A stretch of DNA of 64,000 bases from Streptomyces sp. NBC_01429 (GCF_036231945.1 NZ_CP109599.1:1240001-1304000); one strand, 5' to 3'. Shown: positions 42,500-51,531, counted from the stretch's first letter. Translations and numbers: made by a program. The notes: generated by a model from the sequence alone, not told the origin.

Positions 42500-45400
42500 T
42501 CAGCCGCGCGGCAGCCGCAGGGTGATCAGCTCGAACGGGCGCAGCGAGAGCCCGACCGTCCCGCCGTCGAGCACCGGGGGCTCCGTGTCCGCCAGCGGGC
42601 GCTCCAGCAGGTCGGTCACGGCCAGCCCGGTGGCCTCGAAGCCGAGGTCGACGCGGGCCTTCGCCCGGCCGCCGGTCGACTCGTAGAACCGGACGACCAG
42701 ATCCCCGCTGCCGTCGTCGGCGAGCTTGACCGCGCTGATCACGACGGCGTCGTTGTCGACGCTCACCAGCGGGGCCACCTCGGCGGCCGCTCCGGTGATC
42801 CGGCGCTCGGGCAGGTTGACCCGGTAGCCCTCGCGGACCGCGTCCCCGATCGCGGCGCCGGGGGCCAGGGCGTGCCGGAAGCGGTGGACGCCCTGGTCGG
42901 TCTCCGGGTCGGGGAAGCGCGGGGCGCGCAGCAGGGAGACGCGTACGGTGGTGGTCGTGCCGCCGTCGGCGGCGCGGACCGTACGGGTCACGTCGTGTCC
43001 GTACGTCGAGTCGTTGACCAGCGCGACGCCCCAGCCGGGCTCCTCCAGGTGGACGAAGCGGTGGTTGCACGCCTCGAACTTGGCCGCCTCCCAGCTGGTG
43101 TTGGTGTGGGTGGCGCGGTACACGTGGCCGAACTGGGTCTCCGAGGCGTACCGCTCGGCGTGGACGTCGAGCGGGAAGGCCGCCTTGAGGAACTTCTCGG
43201 TCTCGTGCCAGTCGACCTCGGTGTCGATGTCGAGCCGCTTGGCTCCGGGCGTGAGCGTCAGCAGCTGGGTGACGCGCGAGTCGCCGAAGGAGCGGACGAC
43301 ACGGACGCCGCCCTCCACCGGGGTGAGTTCGTCGAGGTCCGTGAGGTCGGTGACGGTGTTGCGGTAGAACTCGTCCACGTCCCAGGCGTCCCACTGGTTG
43401 GGGAAGTCGGGGTGGATCTGGAGCAGGTTGGCGGCCTCGCCCGGTGCGACCGTCTCGCGCTCCGCGCTGATGTCGTACGCCGAGACCACCAGGCCGCGGC
43501 CGTCGATCTCGACCTCCAGCAGCCCGTTGCTCAGCACGTACCCGCCGCCCTCGCGCGGCGACAGCTCCACGCCGGCGGCCGCGCCGGCCGGTCCGGCGGC
43601 GCCGGCCGGGACGCCGCCGCGGGTGTGCGGGGCGGAGTTGAAGACCAGGTCGGTGGAGCCGGCGGCGTCACCGGCCAGGGCGCGCTGGGCGGAGTCGATG
43701 ATGCCGTTCAGCTCGGTGGCGAGGCCCTCGTAGGTCTTCGCGGCCTCGCGGTGCACCCAGGCGATCGAGGAGCCGGGCAGGATGTCGTGGAACTGGTGCA
43801 GCAGCACCGTCTTCCAGATCCGGTCGAGGTCCTCGTACGGGTAGGCCGCGCCGGTCCGTACGGCGGCGGTGGCGGCCCACAACTCGGCCTCGCGCAGCAG
43901 GTGTTCGCTGCGGCGGTTGCCCTGCTTGGTCTTCGCCTGGCTGGTGAGCGTGGCGCGGTGCAGCTCCAGGTACAGCTCGCCGACCCAGACCGGCGGGTTC
44001 GGGTACTCCGCCTCGGCCTTCGCGAAGAACGCGCCGGGCGCCTCCCACTCGACGGTGGCGGAGCCTTCGAGGTCCTTCAGCCGCGCCGACTTGGCGATCA
44101 TCTCGCGGGTCGTACCGCCGCCGCCGTCGCCCCAGCCGGTCGGCGCGAGGGAGTGGCGGGCGACGCCCTTCTCCTTGAAGTTCTTGGCCGCGTGGGCCAT
44201 CTGCTCGCCCGTCATGGAGCAGTTGTAGGTGTCGACGGGCGGGAAGTGCGTGAAGATCCGGGTGCCGTCGATGCCTTCCCAGTTGAACGTGTGGTGCGGG
44301 AACTTGTTGATCGTGGACCAGGAGATCTTCTGGGTGAGCAGCCACTTGGACCCGGCGGCCTTGATGATCTGCGGCAGTCCGGCGGCGAAGCCGAAGGTGT
44401 CCGGCAGCCACGCCTCGTCGTTCTCGATGCCGAACTCGTCGAGGAAGAACCGCTTGCCGTGCACGAACTGGCGGGCCATCGCCTCGGAGCCCGGCATGTT
44501 GGTGTCGGACTCGACCCACATCCCGCCGGCCGGCACGAAGCGGCCCTCCGCCACGGCCTTCTTGACCTTGGCGTAGACCTCGGGCCGGTGCTCCTTGATC
44601 CAGGCGAACTGCTGCGCCTGCGACATCGCGAAGACGAACTCGGGCTCGTCCTCCAGCAGCGCCGTCATGTTGGCCGTCGTCCGGGCGACCTTGCGGACCG
44701 TCTCGCGCAGGGGCCACAGCCAGGCGGAGTCGATGTGCGCGTGGCCGACCGCGCTGATGCGGTGGGAGGTGGCGGGCGCGGGGCTGGCGAGCGCCCCGGC
44801 GAGCTGCTCGCGGGCCGCGGCGGCGGTGCCGCCCACATCCTGGAGGTCGATGACGTCCAGCGCGCGGCTGATGGCGCGCAGGATCTCCCAGCGGCGGGCG
44901 CCCTCGACGGGCAGTTCGGCCATCAGCTCGCCGAGCACCTCGAAGTCCTGGATCAGCTCCCAGACGGTCCGGTCGAAGACCGCGAGGTCCATCCGGGCCA
45001 GGGTGTACTGCGGCTCGCTGCCCGCCGTCTCCTTGTCCCCGAGCCGCGTGGGCAGGAAGGGGTGGTAGTCCAGGATGACGGGGTTGGAAGCGGCCTCGAT
45101 GTGCAGCAGGACCTCTTCGCCGCCTGCGACGGGCTCGCCGATCCGCACCCACTGGTTGCGCGGGTTGAGGCCCTTCACCGGGGTGCCGTCGGGCCGGTAG
45201 ACCAGGCCCTCGCACTGGAATCCCGGCATGTTCTCGTCGAAGCCGAGGTCGAGGATCGCCTCGACGGTACGGCCCGCCCACGTCTCGGGGACGGTGCCGG
45301 AGACCCGGAACCAGCAGGTGCCCCAGGGAGCGCCCCACCGGTCGCCGACCGCGACCGGTTCGACCGGTCCGGCGAGCCCCTCCGCCACGGGTACGGGTTC

Positions 45401-45520
45401 GCCGGGCGCGTTCCAGACGGCGACGTCCAGCGGGATGGATTCGGGGTAGACGGCGGGCCGGACGCGCTCGTCGAGGACACGCTTGAGACGGCCTTCGACG
45501 AGGCTGCGGTCATCGTGCAT
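42500..45520 (-). CDS. Alpha-mannosidase (glycoside hydrolase family 38)
   Basis: The 1006-residue protein is the size of class II alpha-mannosidases. The zinc site is visible as 'GHAHIDSAWLWP' (His260, His262, Asp264). The catalytic nucleophile is Asp374 in 'LPDTFGFAAG', and a third zinc region is 'LLHQFHDILPGSSI'. C-terminal beta-sandwich domains follow from about residue 650 ('GLLEVEIDGRGLVVSAYD'). There is no signal peptide, so it works in the cytosol on imported manno-oligosaccharides. ATG 45520 has AGGAG 8 bases upstream. It is the last gene of the glycoside locus that starts with the ABC binding protein at 50 kb. Confidence 0.9.
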   Translation of the reverse strand: MHDDRSLVEGRLKRVLDERVRPAVYPESIPLDVAVWNAPGEPVPVAEGLAGPVEPVAVGDRWGAPWGTCWFRVSGTVPETWAGRTVEAILDLGFDENMPGFQCEGLVYRPDGTPVKGLNPRNQWVRIGEPVAGGEEVLLHIEAASNPVILDYHPFLPTRLGDKETAGSEPQYTLARMDLAVFDRTVWELIQDFEVLGELMAELPVEGARRWEILRAISRALDVIDLQDVGGTAAAAREQLAGALASPAPATSHRISAVGHAHIDSAWLWPLRETVRKVARTTANMTALLEDEPEFVFAMSQAQQFAWIKEHRPEVYAKVKKAVAEGRFVPAGGMWVESDTNMPGSEAMARQFVHGKRFFLDEFGIENDEAWLPDTFGFAAGLPQIIKAAGSKWLLTQKISWSTINKFPHHTFNWEGIDGTRIFTHFPPVDTYNCSMTGEQMAHAAKNFKEKGVARHSLAPTGWGDGGGGTTREMIAKSARLKDLEGSATVEWEAPGAFFAKAEAEYPNPPVWVGELYLELHRATLTSQAKTKQGNRRSEHLLREAELWAATAAVRTGAAYPYEDLDRIWKTVLLHQFHDILPGSSIAWVHREAAKTYEGLATELNGIIDSAQRALAGDAAGSTDLVFNSAPHTRGGVPAGAAGPAGAAAGVELSPREGGGYVLSNGLLEVEIDGRGLVVSAYDISAERETVAPGEAANLLQIHPDFPNQWDAWDVDEFYRNTVTDLTDLDELTPVEGGVRVVRSFGDSRVTQLLTLTPGAKRLDIDTEVDWHETEKFLKAAFPLDVHAERYASETQFGHVYRATHTNTSWEAAKFEACNHRFVHLEEPGWGVALVNDSTYGHDVTRTVRAADGGTTTTVRVSLLRAPRFPDPETDQGVHRFRHALAPGAAIGDAVREGYRVNLPERRITGAAAEVAPLVSVDNDAVVISAVKLADDGSGDLVVRFYESTGGRAKARVDLGFEATGLAVTDLLERPLADTEPPVLDGGTVGLSLRPFELITLRLPRG

Positions 45521-45596
45521 GCGGGTGCTCCTGAAGTGCGGAGGTACGTATGGGTGCGGTGTACGGGTACGGGGGTACGGGCCGACGGCCGTCGGG

Positions 45597-46850
45597 TTAC
45601 GGAACCTGGTCCGGGTGGACCACTTCGGTGATACCACGGGCGGCGAGATGGTCCTGGTCCCCGGCCCTGCTCGCCAGGACCGCCGCGGGCCGTACGCCCG
45701 CCTCGGTGAGCCGGGCGAACGCCTCGAAGAACGCCCCGCCGGGGGCGCAGGTGGACCGGGCGGGCCCGGTCGCGTCGTCGCCGATGTCGACGGCGAGCGC
45801 GGTGGTACGGGGCGCGGGCGCGTACTGCCCGCCGCGCCAGTCCTCGACGATCCGGGCGATGGCCTCTCCGGCCGGTTTGACCTTGCGGTCGTTGGTGAGC
45901 AGTCCGAGGCTGTACTCCAGCTCGGGGAAGTCGGCGAGTGTGCGCGACACGTCGTGCGAGCACCACCAGGTGACGCCCCAGACGTCCGCGCAGTCCAGCG
46001 CGTTCGCGACGGTCGCCTCGGTGAACGCGGCGGCGTGCTCGGGCGCGATCAGCGGCGCCGGGGCGCCGACCTCCTGGAGCCAGACCGGGCGGTGCGGTTC
46101 GCGCGCCCACGCCTTGGCCAGCTCGATCATGTACGCGGCGTGGTGTTCGGTGGCCGTGCCGGTGGGGCCGTGCCGCTGGGCGGTGCCGTTGAACACCCAG
46201 GAGTGCACGGCGGTGACCCCGCCGAGCCGGGCCGCCTGCGCCGGGGTGAAGGGGTGGTCGTCCAGGTACCAGGCGGCGTCGTACTCGGCGTGCAGATGGA
46301 GCTTGCCGGGCGCCCCCTCCTCGCACGCGTCCAGCAGCCGCCGCAGCCACGCGTCCGCCTGCGCGGGGGTGATGCGGTCGGGGTCGGGGTGCGGCGGCCC
46401 GGAGAACTGGTTGATCTCGTTGCCGATGGTCATGCCGATGAAGTTCGGCCGGTCGGCGAGCGCGGCGGCGAGCGTACGGAGGTACTCGGCCTGCCCGGCG
46501 ACGACATCGTTGTCAGTGAAGAGGTTGCGCCGGTGCCATGTCTGCGTCCACGCGGGCAGGAAGTCGAAGCTGGACAGATGGCCCTGGAGCCCGTCGACAT
46601 TGACGTCCAGTCCGCGTTCGGCGGCGGCGTCCGCGAGCTGGACCAGCTGTTCGACGGCGCGGGGCCTGATCAGGGTGCGGTTGGGCTGGAAGAGCGGCCA
46701 GAGCGGGAAGACCCGGATGTGGTCGAGACCGAGCCCGGCGATGGAGTCCAGATCGGCGCGCACGTCGTCCAGGTCGAAGTCCAGCCAGTGGTGGAACCAG
46801 CCCTGGCTGGGCGTGTAGTTCACGCCGAAGCGCGGTGCGGAGAAGCTCAT
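45597..46850 (-). CDS. GH5-like (cellulase-superfamily) glycoside hydrolase
   Basis: The 417 residues form a TIM barrel of clan GH-A without a signal peptide. The acid/base glutamate is Glu145 in 'TIGNEINQ' and the nucleophile Glu260 in 'WLQEVGAP'; other barrel strands are 'HIRVFPLWPLFQ', 'VNVDGLQGHL' and 'VTAVHSWVFNG'. It resembles cytosolic beta-mannosidase/mannanase-type enzymes more than cellulases, and a mannoside substrate fits the neighbouring alpha-mannosidase; this is inference. It lies 76 bp upstream of the mannosidase start and 58 bp after the permease gene, all on the minus strand. Confidence 0.8.
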   Translation of the reverse strand: MSFSAPRFGVNYTPSQGWFHHWLDFDLDDVRADLDSIAGLGLDHIRVFPLWPLFQPNRTLIRPRAVEQLVQLADAAAERGLDVNVDGLQGHLSSFDFLPAWTQTWHRRNLFTDNDVVAGQAEYLRTLAAALADRPNFIGMTIGNEINQFSGPPHPDPDRITPAQADAWLRRLLDACEEGAPGKLHLHAEYDAAWYLDDHPFTPAQAARLGGVTAVHSWVFNGTAQRHGPTGTATEHHAAYMIELAKAWAREPHRPVWLQEVGAPAPLIAPEHAAAFTEATVANALDCADVWGVTWWCSHDVSRTLADFPELEYSLGLLTNDRKVKPAGEAIARIVEDWRGGQYAPAPRTTALAVDIGDDATGPARSTCAPGGAFFEAFARLTEAGVRPAAVLASRAGDQDHLAARGITEVVHPDQVP

Positions 46851-46908
46851 ACGGGCAGCGTTCCTGTTTCTTGCGGCTGACGTGCGGGGGGTGTGGGTGT
46901 GCGGTGGG

Positions 46909-47769
46909 TCAGCCCTTGACAGCGCCCTCGCCGACGCCCCGGAAGAAGTACTTCTGGAGGCAGGCGAAGAGCACGATGAGCGGCGCCACGGCGATGATGG
47001 TGCCGGCGGCGACGAGCCGGGGGTTCTGCGCGAAGGTGCCGTGCAGATAGTTCAGCCCGATGGTCAGGGTGAAGTTCTCCGGATCGCTCAGGACGATCAG
47101 CGGCCAGAGGAAGTCGTCCCAGGCGCCCATGAAGGAGAAGATCGCGACCACCGCGATGGTCCCCTTGACGGCGGGCAGCGCGATCCGCAGGAACCGCTGC
47201 CAGACATTGGCACCGTCCACGAAGGCCGCTTCCTCGATCTCCTGCGGCAGGTTGAGGAAGGCGTTGCGCATCAGCAGGACGTTCATGGCGCCGATGGACC
47301 CGGGCAGCAGCACCCCGAGGAGGGTGTTGTTGAGACCGAGGTCCCGCATGGTGGTGAACTGGGCGATGATGATGCCCTCGACGGGGACGAGCATCGCGAG
47401 GATGAACGCGAGCGTCGCCGCCCGGCGCCCCCGGTAGCGCAGCCGGGCCAGCGCGTACCCGGCCAGCGCCGCGCCCACACAGTTGGTGACAACGTTGGCA
47501 GTGGCCACCTTGACCGAGTTGAACGCGTACTCCCAGACCGGGATGACCTCAGCGATCCGGGTGTAGCTGTGCAGCGTCGGATCGCTCGGGAAGAACGACG
47601 GCGGGGAGCTGTAGATGTCCTCCGTCTGGCCCTTGAGCGAGGTGGACAGCTGCCAGAGGAACGGACCGATCATCAGGGCCAGTACGGCGAGCAGCAGGGC
47701 GTAGCGCAGCACCAGTTGCCAGGGCGCGACACGGCGGCCCTCGGCGTCGGTGACCTTCAGGATGCTCAC
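46909..47769 (-). CDS. Carbohydrate ABC transporter permease (MalG type)
   Basis: The 286-residue permease has six spans. The EAA loop that contacts the ATPase is 'EIEEAAFVDGANVWQRFLRIALPAVKG' (about 185-211). The N-terminal periplasmic segment 'LSTSLKGQTEDIY' is typical of MalG-like proteins. The GTG at 47767-47769 overlaps the stop of the partner permease (GTGA), fixing the start; the frame open further upstream is a shadow. It forms a heterodimer with that partner. No ATPase gene is in this locus, so a shared MsiK-type ATPase, as is usual in Streptomyces sugar importers, is expected. Confidence 0.88.
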   Translation of the reverse strand: MSILKVTDAEGRRVAPWQLVLRYALLLAVLALMIGPFLWQLSTSLKGQTEDIYSSPPSFFPSDPTLHSYTRIAEVIPVWEYAFNSVKVATANVVTNCVGAALAGYALARLRYRGRRAATLAFILAMLVPVEGIIIAQFTTMRDLGLNNTLLGVLLPGSIGAMNVLLMRNAFLNLPQEIEEAAFVDGANVWQRFLRIALPAVKGTIAVVAIFSFMGAWDDFLWPLIVLSDPENFTLTIGLNYLHGTFAQNPRLVAAGTIIAVAPLIVLFACLQKYFFRGVGEGAVKG

Positions 47770-48746
47770 GCGTCCTCCTTGCGGTCGGCGCGCAGCACCA
47801 GCAGCATCAGGGCGACCGTGACGCAGAAGACGACCACGGAGATGGCGGAGGCGTAGCCGACCCGGCCGCTCAGCCCGGTGCCGACCCGCTGGACGAGCAT
47901 CACCAGGGTGGTGTCCTCGCCGGCCGGGCCACCGCTGGGGCCGGCCATCAGATAGACCTCGGAGAACACCTTGAAGGCGGCGACCGAGGAGAGCGCGCCG
48001 ACCAGCACCATCGTGGAACGGACGGCGGGTACGGTGACGGTGACGAACCGCCGGATCGCTCCGGCGCCGTCCACCGCGGCGGCCTCGTGCAGCTCGCGCG
48101 GTACGTTCGCCAGCGCGGCCAGATAGATGATCATGTAGTAGCCGAGGCCCTTCCAGACCGTGACGGCCATCGCGCTGAACAGCAGCAGCCACTGGTCGCT
48201 GAGGAAGCCGATCCGGCCGATCCCCACCGCCTCCAGCAGCGAGTTGACCAGGCCCCGGTCGTCCAGCAGCCACACCCAGATCAGCCCGACCACGACGATC
48301 GAGGCGACCACCGGGGTGTAGAAGGCGGAGCGGAAGAAGGAGATGCCGGGGATGTGCCGCTGGACGAGCATGGCCAGCAGGAGCGGCAGCAGGACCAGGG
48401 CGGGGACGACGCCGATGATGTAGAGCGTGCTGTTGCGCAGCCCGATCCAGAACATCTCGTCGTGCAGCAGCTCACGGAAGTTGGCGAGGCCGACGTACTT
48501 CCCGGGTATCAGGGTCCGCTTGTCGGTGAAGGAGTTGATGAGGGTACTGAAGAAGGGGTAGAGACTGAAGGCGCCGATCACCAGCAGTCCGGGGGCTGCG
48601 AACAGCCAGGGACTGATGGGCAGTTGGCGCCTGATCCCGCGGAGGGTCCCGCCGCGGGGCCCACGCCCGGAGCCGGAGCTCCGGAGCGTGGGCCCCGCCA
48701 CCGCGGGGTCCGGGGGAAGTGCCCTGGGGGCGGTGGAGCTTGTCAT
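47766..48746 (-). CDS. Carbohydrate ABC transporter permease (MalF/UgpA type)
   Basis: The 326-residue permease has six spans after a 40-residue Arg/Gly/Pro-rich cytoplasmic lead. The coupling loop is 'ELHEAAAVDGAGAIRRFVTVTVPAV' (about 227-251). Other family blocks are 'GLANFRELLHDEMFWIGLRNSTLY' and 'ISFFRSAFYTPVVASIVVVGLIW'. ATG 48746 lies 17 bp after the binding-protein stop. A strong hairpin covers codons 17-31, so a start at the internal GTG (codon 17) cannot be excluded. It partners the overlapping MalG-type permease. Confidence 0.87.
   Translation of the reverse strand: MTSSTAPRALPPDPAVAGPTLRSSGSGRGPRGGTLRGIRRQLPISPWLFAAPGLLVIGAFSLYPFFSTLINSFTDKRTLIPGKYVGLANFRELLHDEMFWIGLRNSTLYIIGVVPALVLLPLLLAMLVQRHIPGISFFRSAFYTPVVASIVVVGLIWVWLLDDRGLVNSLLEAVGIGRIGFLSDQWLLLFSAMAVTVWKGLGYYMIIYLAALANVPRELHEAAAVDGAGAIRRFVTVTVPAVRSTMVLVGALSSVAAFKVFSEVYLMAGPSGGPAGEDTTLVMLVQRVGTGLSGRVGYASAISVVVFCVTVALMLLVLRADRKEDA
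48654..48698. terminator. Attenuator-like hairpin in the first codons of the permease gene
   Basis: A perfect 13-bp stem (48654-48666 with 48686-48698) encloses a 19-base loop that itself contains the palindrome CCGGAGCTCCGG. It lies 66-110 bp beyond the binding-protein stop on the minus strand. Partial termination here would make more binding protein than permease, as in many sugar ABC operons. Confidence 0.45.
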
Positions 48747-48763
48747 GGTGCGGGGCTCGGCTC

Positions 48764-50053
48764 TCAGCTCTGCTGGAGGAGGCGGTCGCAGGCCTTCACG
48801 GCCTGGTCGAGCGCCTCCTGGGGGCTCTGCTTACCCTGGAGCGCCTTCGCCACCTGGTTGCGCAGCTCGGTCTTCATCTGCTCGCTGAACAGGACAGGCG
48901 TGTAGTTCTCGGCCTTCTTCAGGGACTTGGCGGCGGCGATCCGGACCCGGGTCTCGTCCGTGCCGTCCTCCTTGGTGAAGTACGGGTCGTCCAGGGATCC
49001 CTTGGTGCTCGGGAAGATGGCGACCTGCTTGGCGAAGGACATCTGGCGGGTCGCGTCGGTGACGAAGTGGGCGAAGGCCACCGCGGCGGGCTTCTGCTTG
49101 GTCTTCGCGTTGACCATGACGCCCATGACGTACATGTTGACCTTGCCGGTGCTGCTGATCTGGTCCGTGATCCCGATGTTCTTGTAGAGGTTCGGGGCGT
49201 TCTTCTTGAAGTTGTCCAGGTCGAACGCGCTGCCCGGGTTCATGGCGACGGACTCGGTGAGGAACTTGGTGCCGGCGCTCTCGGGCGTCGCGGTGAGGGC
49301 CTGCGGGTCGAGCGCCTTGCTGTCGAACATCTTCTTGTAGTTGGTGAGCAGTTCGACGCCCTTGGCGTCGTTGAAGGCGAATCCGGTGCCTTCCTTGTTC
49401 ATCAACTGGACGCCGTAGCGGCCGAAGTCCTCGATGGTGGGCACCTGGGCGAGGGTGGCGACCTTGCCGTCGGTCTGCTTGGCGAGCTTGAGACCGTCCG
49501 TGAAGAGCTGGTCGTAGGTCGTCGGCGGCTTCTCGGGGTCGAGGCCGGCCTCGCTGAAGAGACGCTTGTTGTAGAAGGTCGGACCGGTGTTCAGGTACCA
49601 GGGGAAGCCGTACGTGCCTTCCATGCCCGGTATCTGGTGGCTCTTCCAGGCGCCCGGCAGATACTCCTCGCTGAACGCGGACGAGGTCTTGTCCTTGTCC
49701 AGGTCGAGCGCGAGTCCGGCCTTCGCCAGCGGGGTCACCAGGTCGGGGGAGACATTGACGACGTCGGGCAGCGTGCCGCCGGCGGCGTCCGCGCTGAGCT
49801 TGTCCGCGTAGCCCTCGGCCGGTCTGTCGACCCACTTCACCTCGGTGTCGGGGTACTTCTTCTCGAAGTCCTTGATGACTCCGTTGAAGTAGTCCTTGAA
49901 GTTCGCCTGGAGGTTCCAGGTCTGGAAGGTGATCTTGCCCTTGACCGCGCCGGAGGCGTCGGAGGACTCGCTGTCGGATCCTCCGCAGGCGCTGAGAGGC
50001 AGAACAGTGGCGAGAACAGCGGCGATGGCTACTGCTCTGCGGGAGATACGCAC
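48764..50053 (-). CDS. Carbohydrate ABC transporter substrate-binding lipoprotein
   Basis: The 429-residue precursor has a basic start ('RISRRAVAIAAVLATVLPLSAC', lipobox at about 20-23). The extracytoplasmic binding protein family 1 fold follows, with 'ITFQTWNLQANFKDYFNGVIKDFEKKYPDTEVKW', 'LPDVVNVSPDLVTPLAKAGLALDL', 'YGFPWYLNTGPTFYNKRLF' and 'AVAFAHFVTDATRQMSFAKQ'. It should bring oligosaccharides, possibly mannosides, to the permease pair. GTG 50053 is favoured because the signal peptide begins there and GAAGGAG lies about 10 bases upstream; the frame runs on to 50143 without a signal. It is divergent from the LacI gene. Confidence 0.87.
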   Translation of the reverse strand: MRISRRAVAIAAVLATVLPLSACGGSDSESSDASGAVKGKITFQTWNLQANFKDYFNGVIKDFEKKYPDTEVKWVDRPAEGYADKLSADAAGGTLPDVVNVSPDLVTPLAKAGLALDLDKDKTSSAFSEEYLPGAWKSHQIPGMEGTYGFPWYLNTGPTFYNKRLFSEAGLDPEKPPTTYDQLFTDGLKLAKQTDGKVATLAQVPTIEDFGRYGVQLMNKEGTGFAFNDAKGVELLTNYKKMFDSKALDPQALTATPESAGTKFLTESVAMNPGSAFDLDNFKKNAPNLYKNIGITDQISSTGKVNMYVMGVMVNAKTKQKPAAVAFAHFVTDATRQMSFAKQVAIFPSTKGSLDDPYFTKEDGTDETRVRIAAAKSLKKAENYTPVLFSEQMKTELRNQVAKALQGKQSPQEALDQAVKACDRLLQQS

Positions 50054-50169
50054 GGTGAAACGGCTCCTTCGCTCGGACCAGGCGTGCGGACTGCGGGCCG
50101 GGGGAGCGAGCCTCCGGTCACTGATGTCCAGCAGACCTTGCAATGTAGTGGTCGGAAAGTCAACAGAAT

Positions 50170-50182
50170 CTTTGCGGCAAAG
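50170..50182. promoter_or_regulatory. Short palindrome upstream of the binding-protein gene
   Basis: CTTTGC-G-GCAAAG is a 6-bp-arm palindrome 117 bp upstream of the binding-protein start, inside a larger region with outer GTCGG/CCGAC complementarity. It may be an operator or promoter element of the ABC operon. Confidence 0.35.
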
Positions 50183-50240
50183 TTGGATCTGACCGACAAC
50201 TCAGCAGGTCAGAGCCTCAAAATTGCCTTTCTTGCAGTGG

Positions 50241-50284
50241 GGACTAATGCGCTTTAGGATGCTTGTGCTCAAGCGCATTAGTCC
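50241..50284. promoter_or_regulatory. Paired LacI-type operators
   Basis: GGACTAATGCGCTT (50241-50254) and AAGCGCATTAGTCC (50271-50284) are perfect 14-bp inverted repeats with a 16-base spacer. Each arm contains a GCGC-centred near-palindrome (TAATGCGCTTTA in the left arm), the usual shape of a LacI-family site, so two repressor dimers may bind. They lie 67-110 bp before the LacI start and on the promoter side of the ABC operon. Confidence 0.6.
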
Positions 50285-50350
50285 GGGGTCCACCTGGCTC
50301 GTCCGGCCGGACCGGAGGAGCCCGCGGCACCCCTGTGGAGAGGTACACGG

Positions 50351-51481
50351 GTGGCAGCGAACCGACCGTCGGCCAAGAACGCTCCGGCGGCCAGGCGCAC
50401 CCCCGCGCGCCGCCCGACGATGAAGGACATCGCCCAGCGCGCCGGGGTCTCGGAGAGCGCCGTGTCCTTCGCGCTCAACGACCGTCCCGGCGTCTCCGAG
50501 GTGACCCGCGACCGGGTGCGCCGGGTCGCCGAACAGCTGGGCTGGCGGCCCAGCACGGCGGCCCGCGCGCTCTCCGGCGAGGGCTCCGCCACGGTCGGCC
50601 TGGTACTGGCCAGGCCCGCGGCGACCCTCGGGGTGGACTCGTTCTTTCTCCAACTGATCTCCGGCATCCAGGAGATCCTGTCAGATCGCCAACTCGGGCT
50701 GCTCTTCCAGGTGGTGGAGGACGTGGAGGCCGAATGCGCGGTCTACCGCCGGTGGTGGGCCGAGCACCGGGTCGACGGGGTCCTCGTGGTGGACCCCAGG
50801 ACCGACGACCCGCGGCCCGGCCTCCTCGATGAGCTGGGACTTCCCGCCGTCGTCATCGGCGCGCTGCCCGGCCGGGAGGGCGACGGGACCGGGGACGACG
50901 ACGGGGCGGGCGAGCCGCATCGCGGTCTGTCGCAGGTACGGGCCGACGACGCGGGCGCCATGGCCGCCGTCGTCGGCCGGCTGCACGAGCTGGGCCACCG
51001 CCGGATCGCGCACATCGCGGGGCTGCCCTCGCTCGCCCACACCGAACGGCGCATCAGGTCGCTGCGGAGCGAGGCCGGCCGGTACGGGCTCTCCGAAGTG
51101 CGTTCACTGACCACCGACTACTCCGACACCCAGGGCGGCGAGGTCACCCGCCGGGTGCTGGAGGGGCCCCGCCCGCCGACCGCGCTGATCTACGACAACG
51201 ATGTGATGGCGGCGGCCGGGGCGGCGGTCACGACGGGGCTGGGGCTCTCGGTGCCCGCCGATGTCTCGATCGTCTCCTGGGAGGACTCGGCGCTGTGCCG
51301 GCTGGTGCGCCCGTGGCTGACGGCGCTCTCCCGGGACCCGGTGGCCTTCGGCAGGCTCGCCGCCGGGGAACTGGCCGCGCTGCTCGACGGCGGCGGGGCC
51401 CGCACCGTACAAGTGCCGCTCCCCCGGCTGATCGAGCGGGAGAGCACGGCCCCGGCGCGGGAGTGGGACAACAGCTCCTGA
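50351..51481 (+). CDS. LacI-family transcriptional regulator
   Basis: This 376-residue protein has a Pro/Ala/Arg lead, then the LacI helix-turn-helix ('TMKDIAQRAGVSESAVSFALNDRPGVSEVTRDRVRRVAEQLGWRPS', about 23-68) and a periplasmic-binding-like sensor ('TVGLVLARPAA', 'VDGVLVVDP', 'ALIYDNDVMAAAGAAVTTGLGLSVPADVSIVSWEDS'). It should repress the divergent ABC/GH operon in the absence of its sugar, through the paired operators in the intergenic region. GTG 50351 is preceded by a GGAGAGG sequence. A 14-bp-stem terminator begins directly after the stop. Confidence 0.88.
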   Translation: MAANRPSAKNAPAARRTPARRPTMKDIAQRAGVSESAVSFALNDRPGVSEVTRDRVRRVAEQLGWRPSTAARALSGEGSATVGLVLARPAATLGVDSFFLQLISGIQEILSDRQLGLLFQVVEDVEAECAVYRRWWAEHRVDGVLVVDPRTDDPRPGLLDELGLPAVVIGALPGREGDGTGDDDGAGEPHRGLSQVRADDAGAMAAVVGRLHELGHRRIAHIAGLPSLAHTERRIRSLRSEAGRYGLSEVRSLTTDYSDTQGGEVTRRVLEGPRPPTALIYDNDVMAAAGAAVTTGLGLSVPADVSIVSWEDSALCRLVRPWLTALSRDPVAFGRLAAGELAALLDGGGARTVQVPLPRLIERESTAPAREWDNSS

Positions 51482-51519
51482 GAGAGCCGGTCGCGTCCGC
51501 GCGGGCGCGACCGGCTCTC
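51482..51519. terminator. Terminator after the LacI gene
   Basis: GAGAGCCGGTCGCG (51482-51495) and CGCGACCGGCTCTC (51506-51519) form a perfect 14-bp stem with a 10-base loop immediately after the LacI stop. It also lies 12 bp from the convergent small-protein gene. Confidence 0.8.
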
Positions 51520-51531
51520 AGCGGGGTGCGG

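Noticed and set aside
42872..45631. 919-codon plus-strand open frame opposite the alpha-mannosidase
   Set aside because: It is the antisense shadow of a GH38 gene with intact catalytic motifs; the translation is low-complexity Val/Gly/Arg-rich and has no domain.
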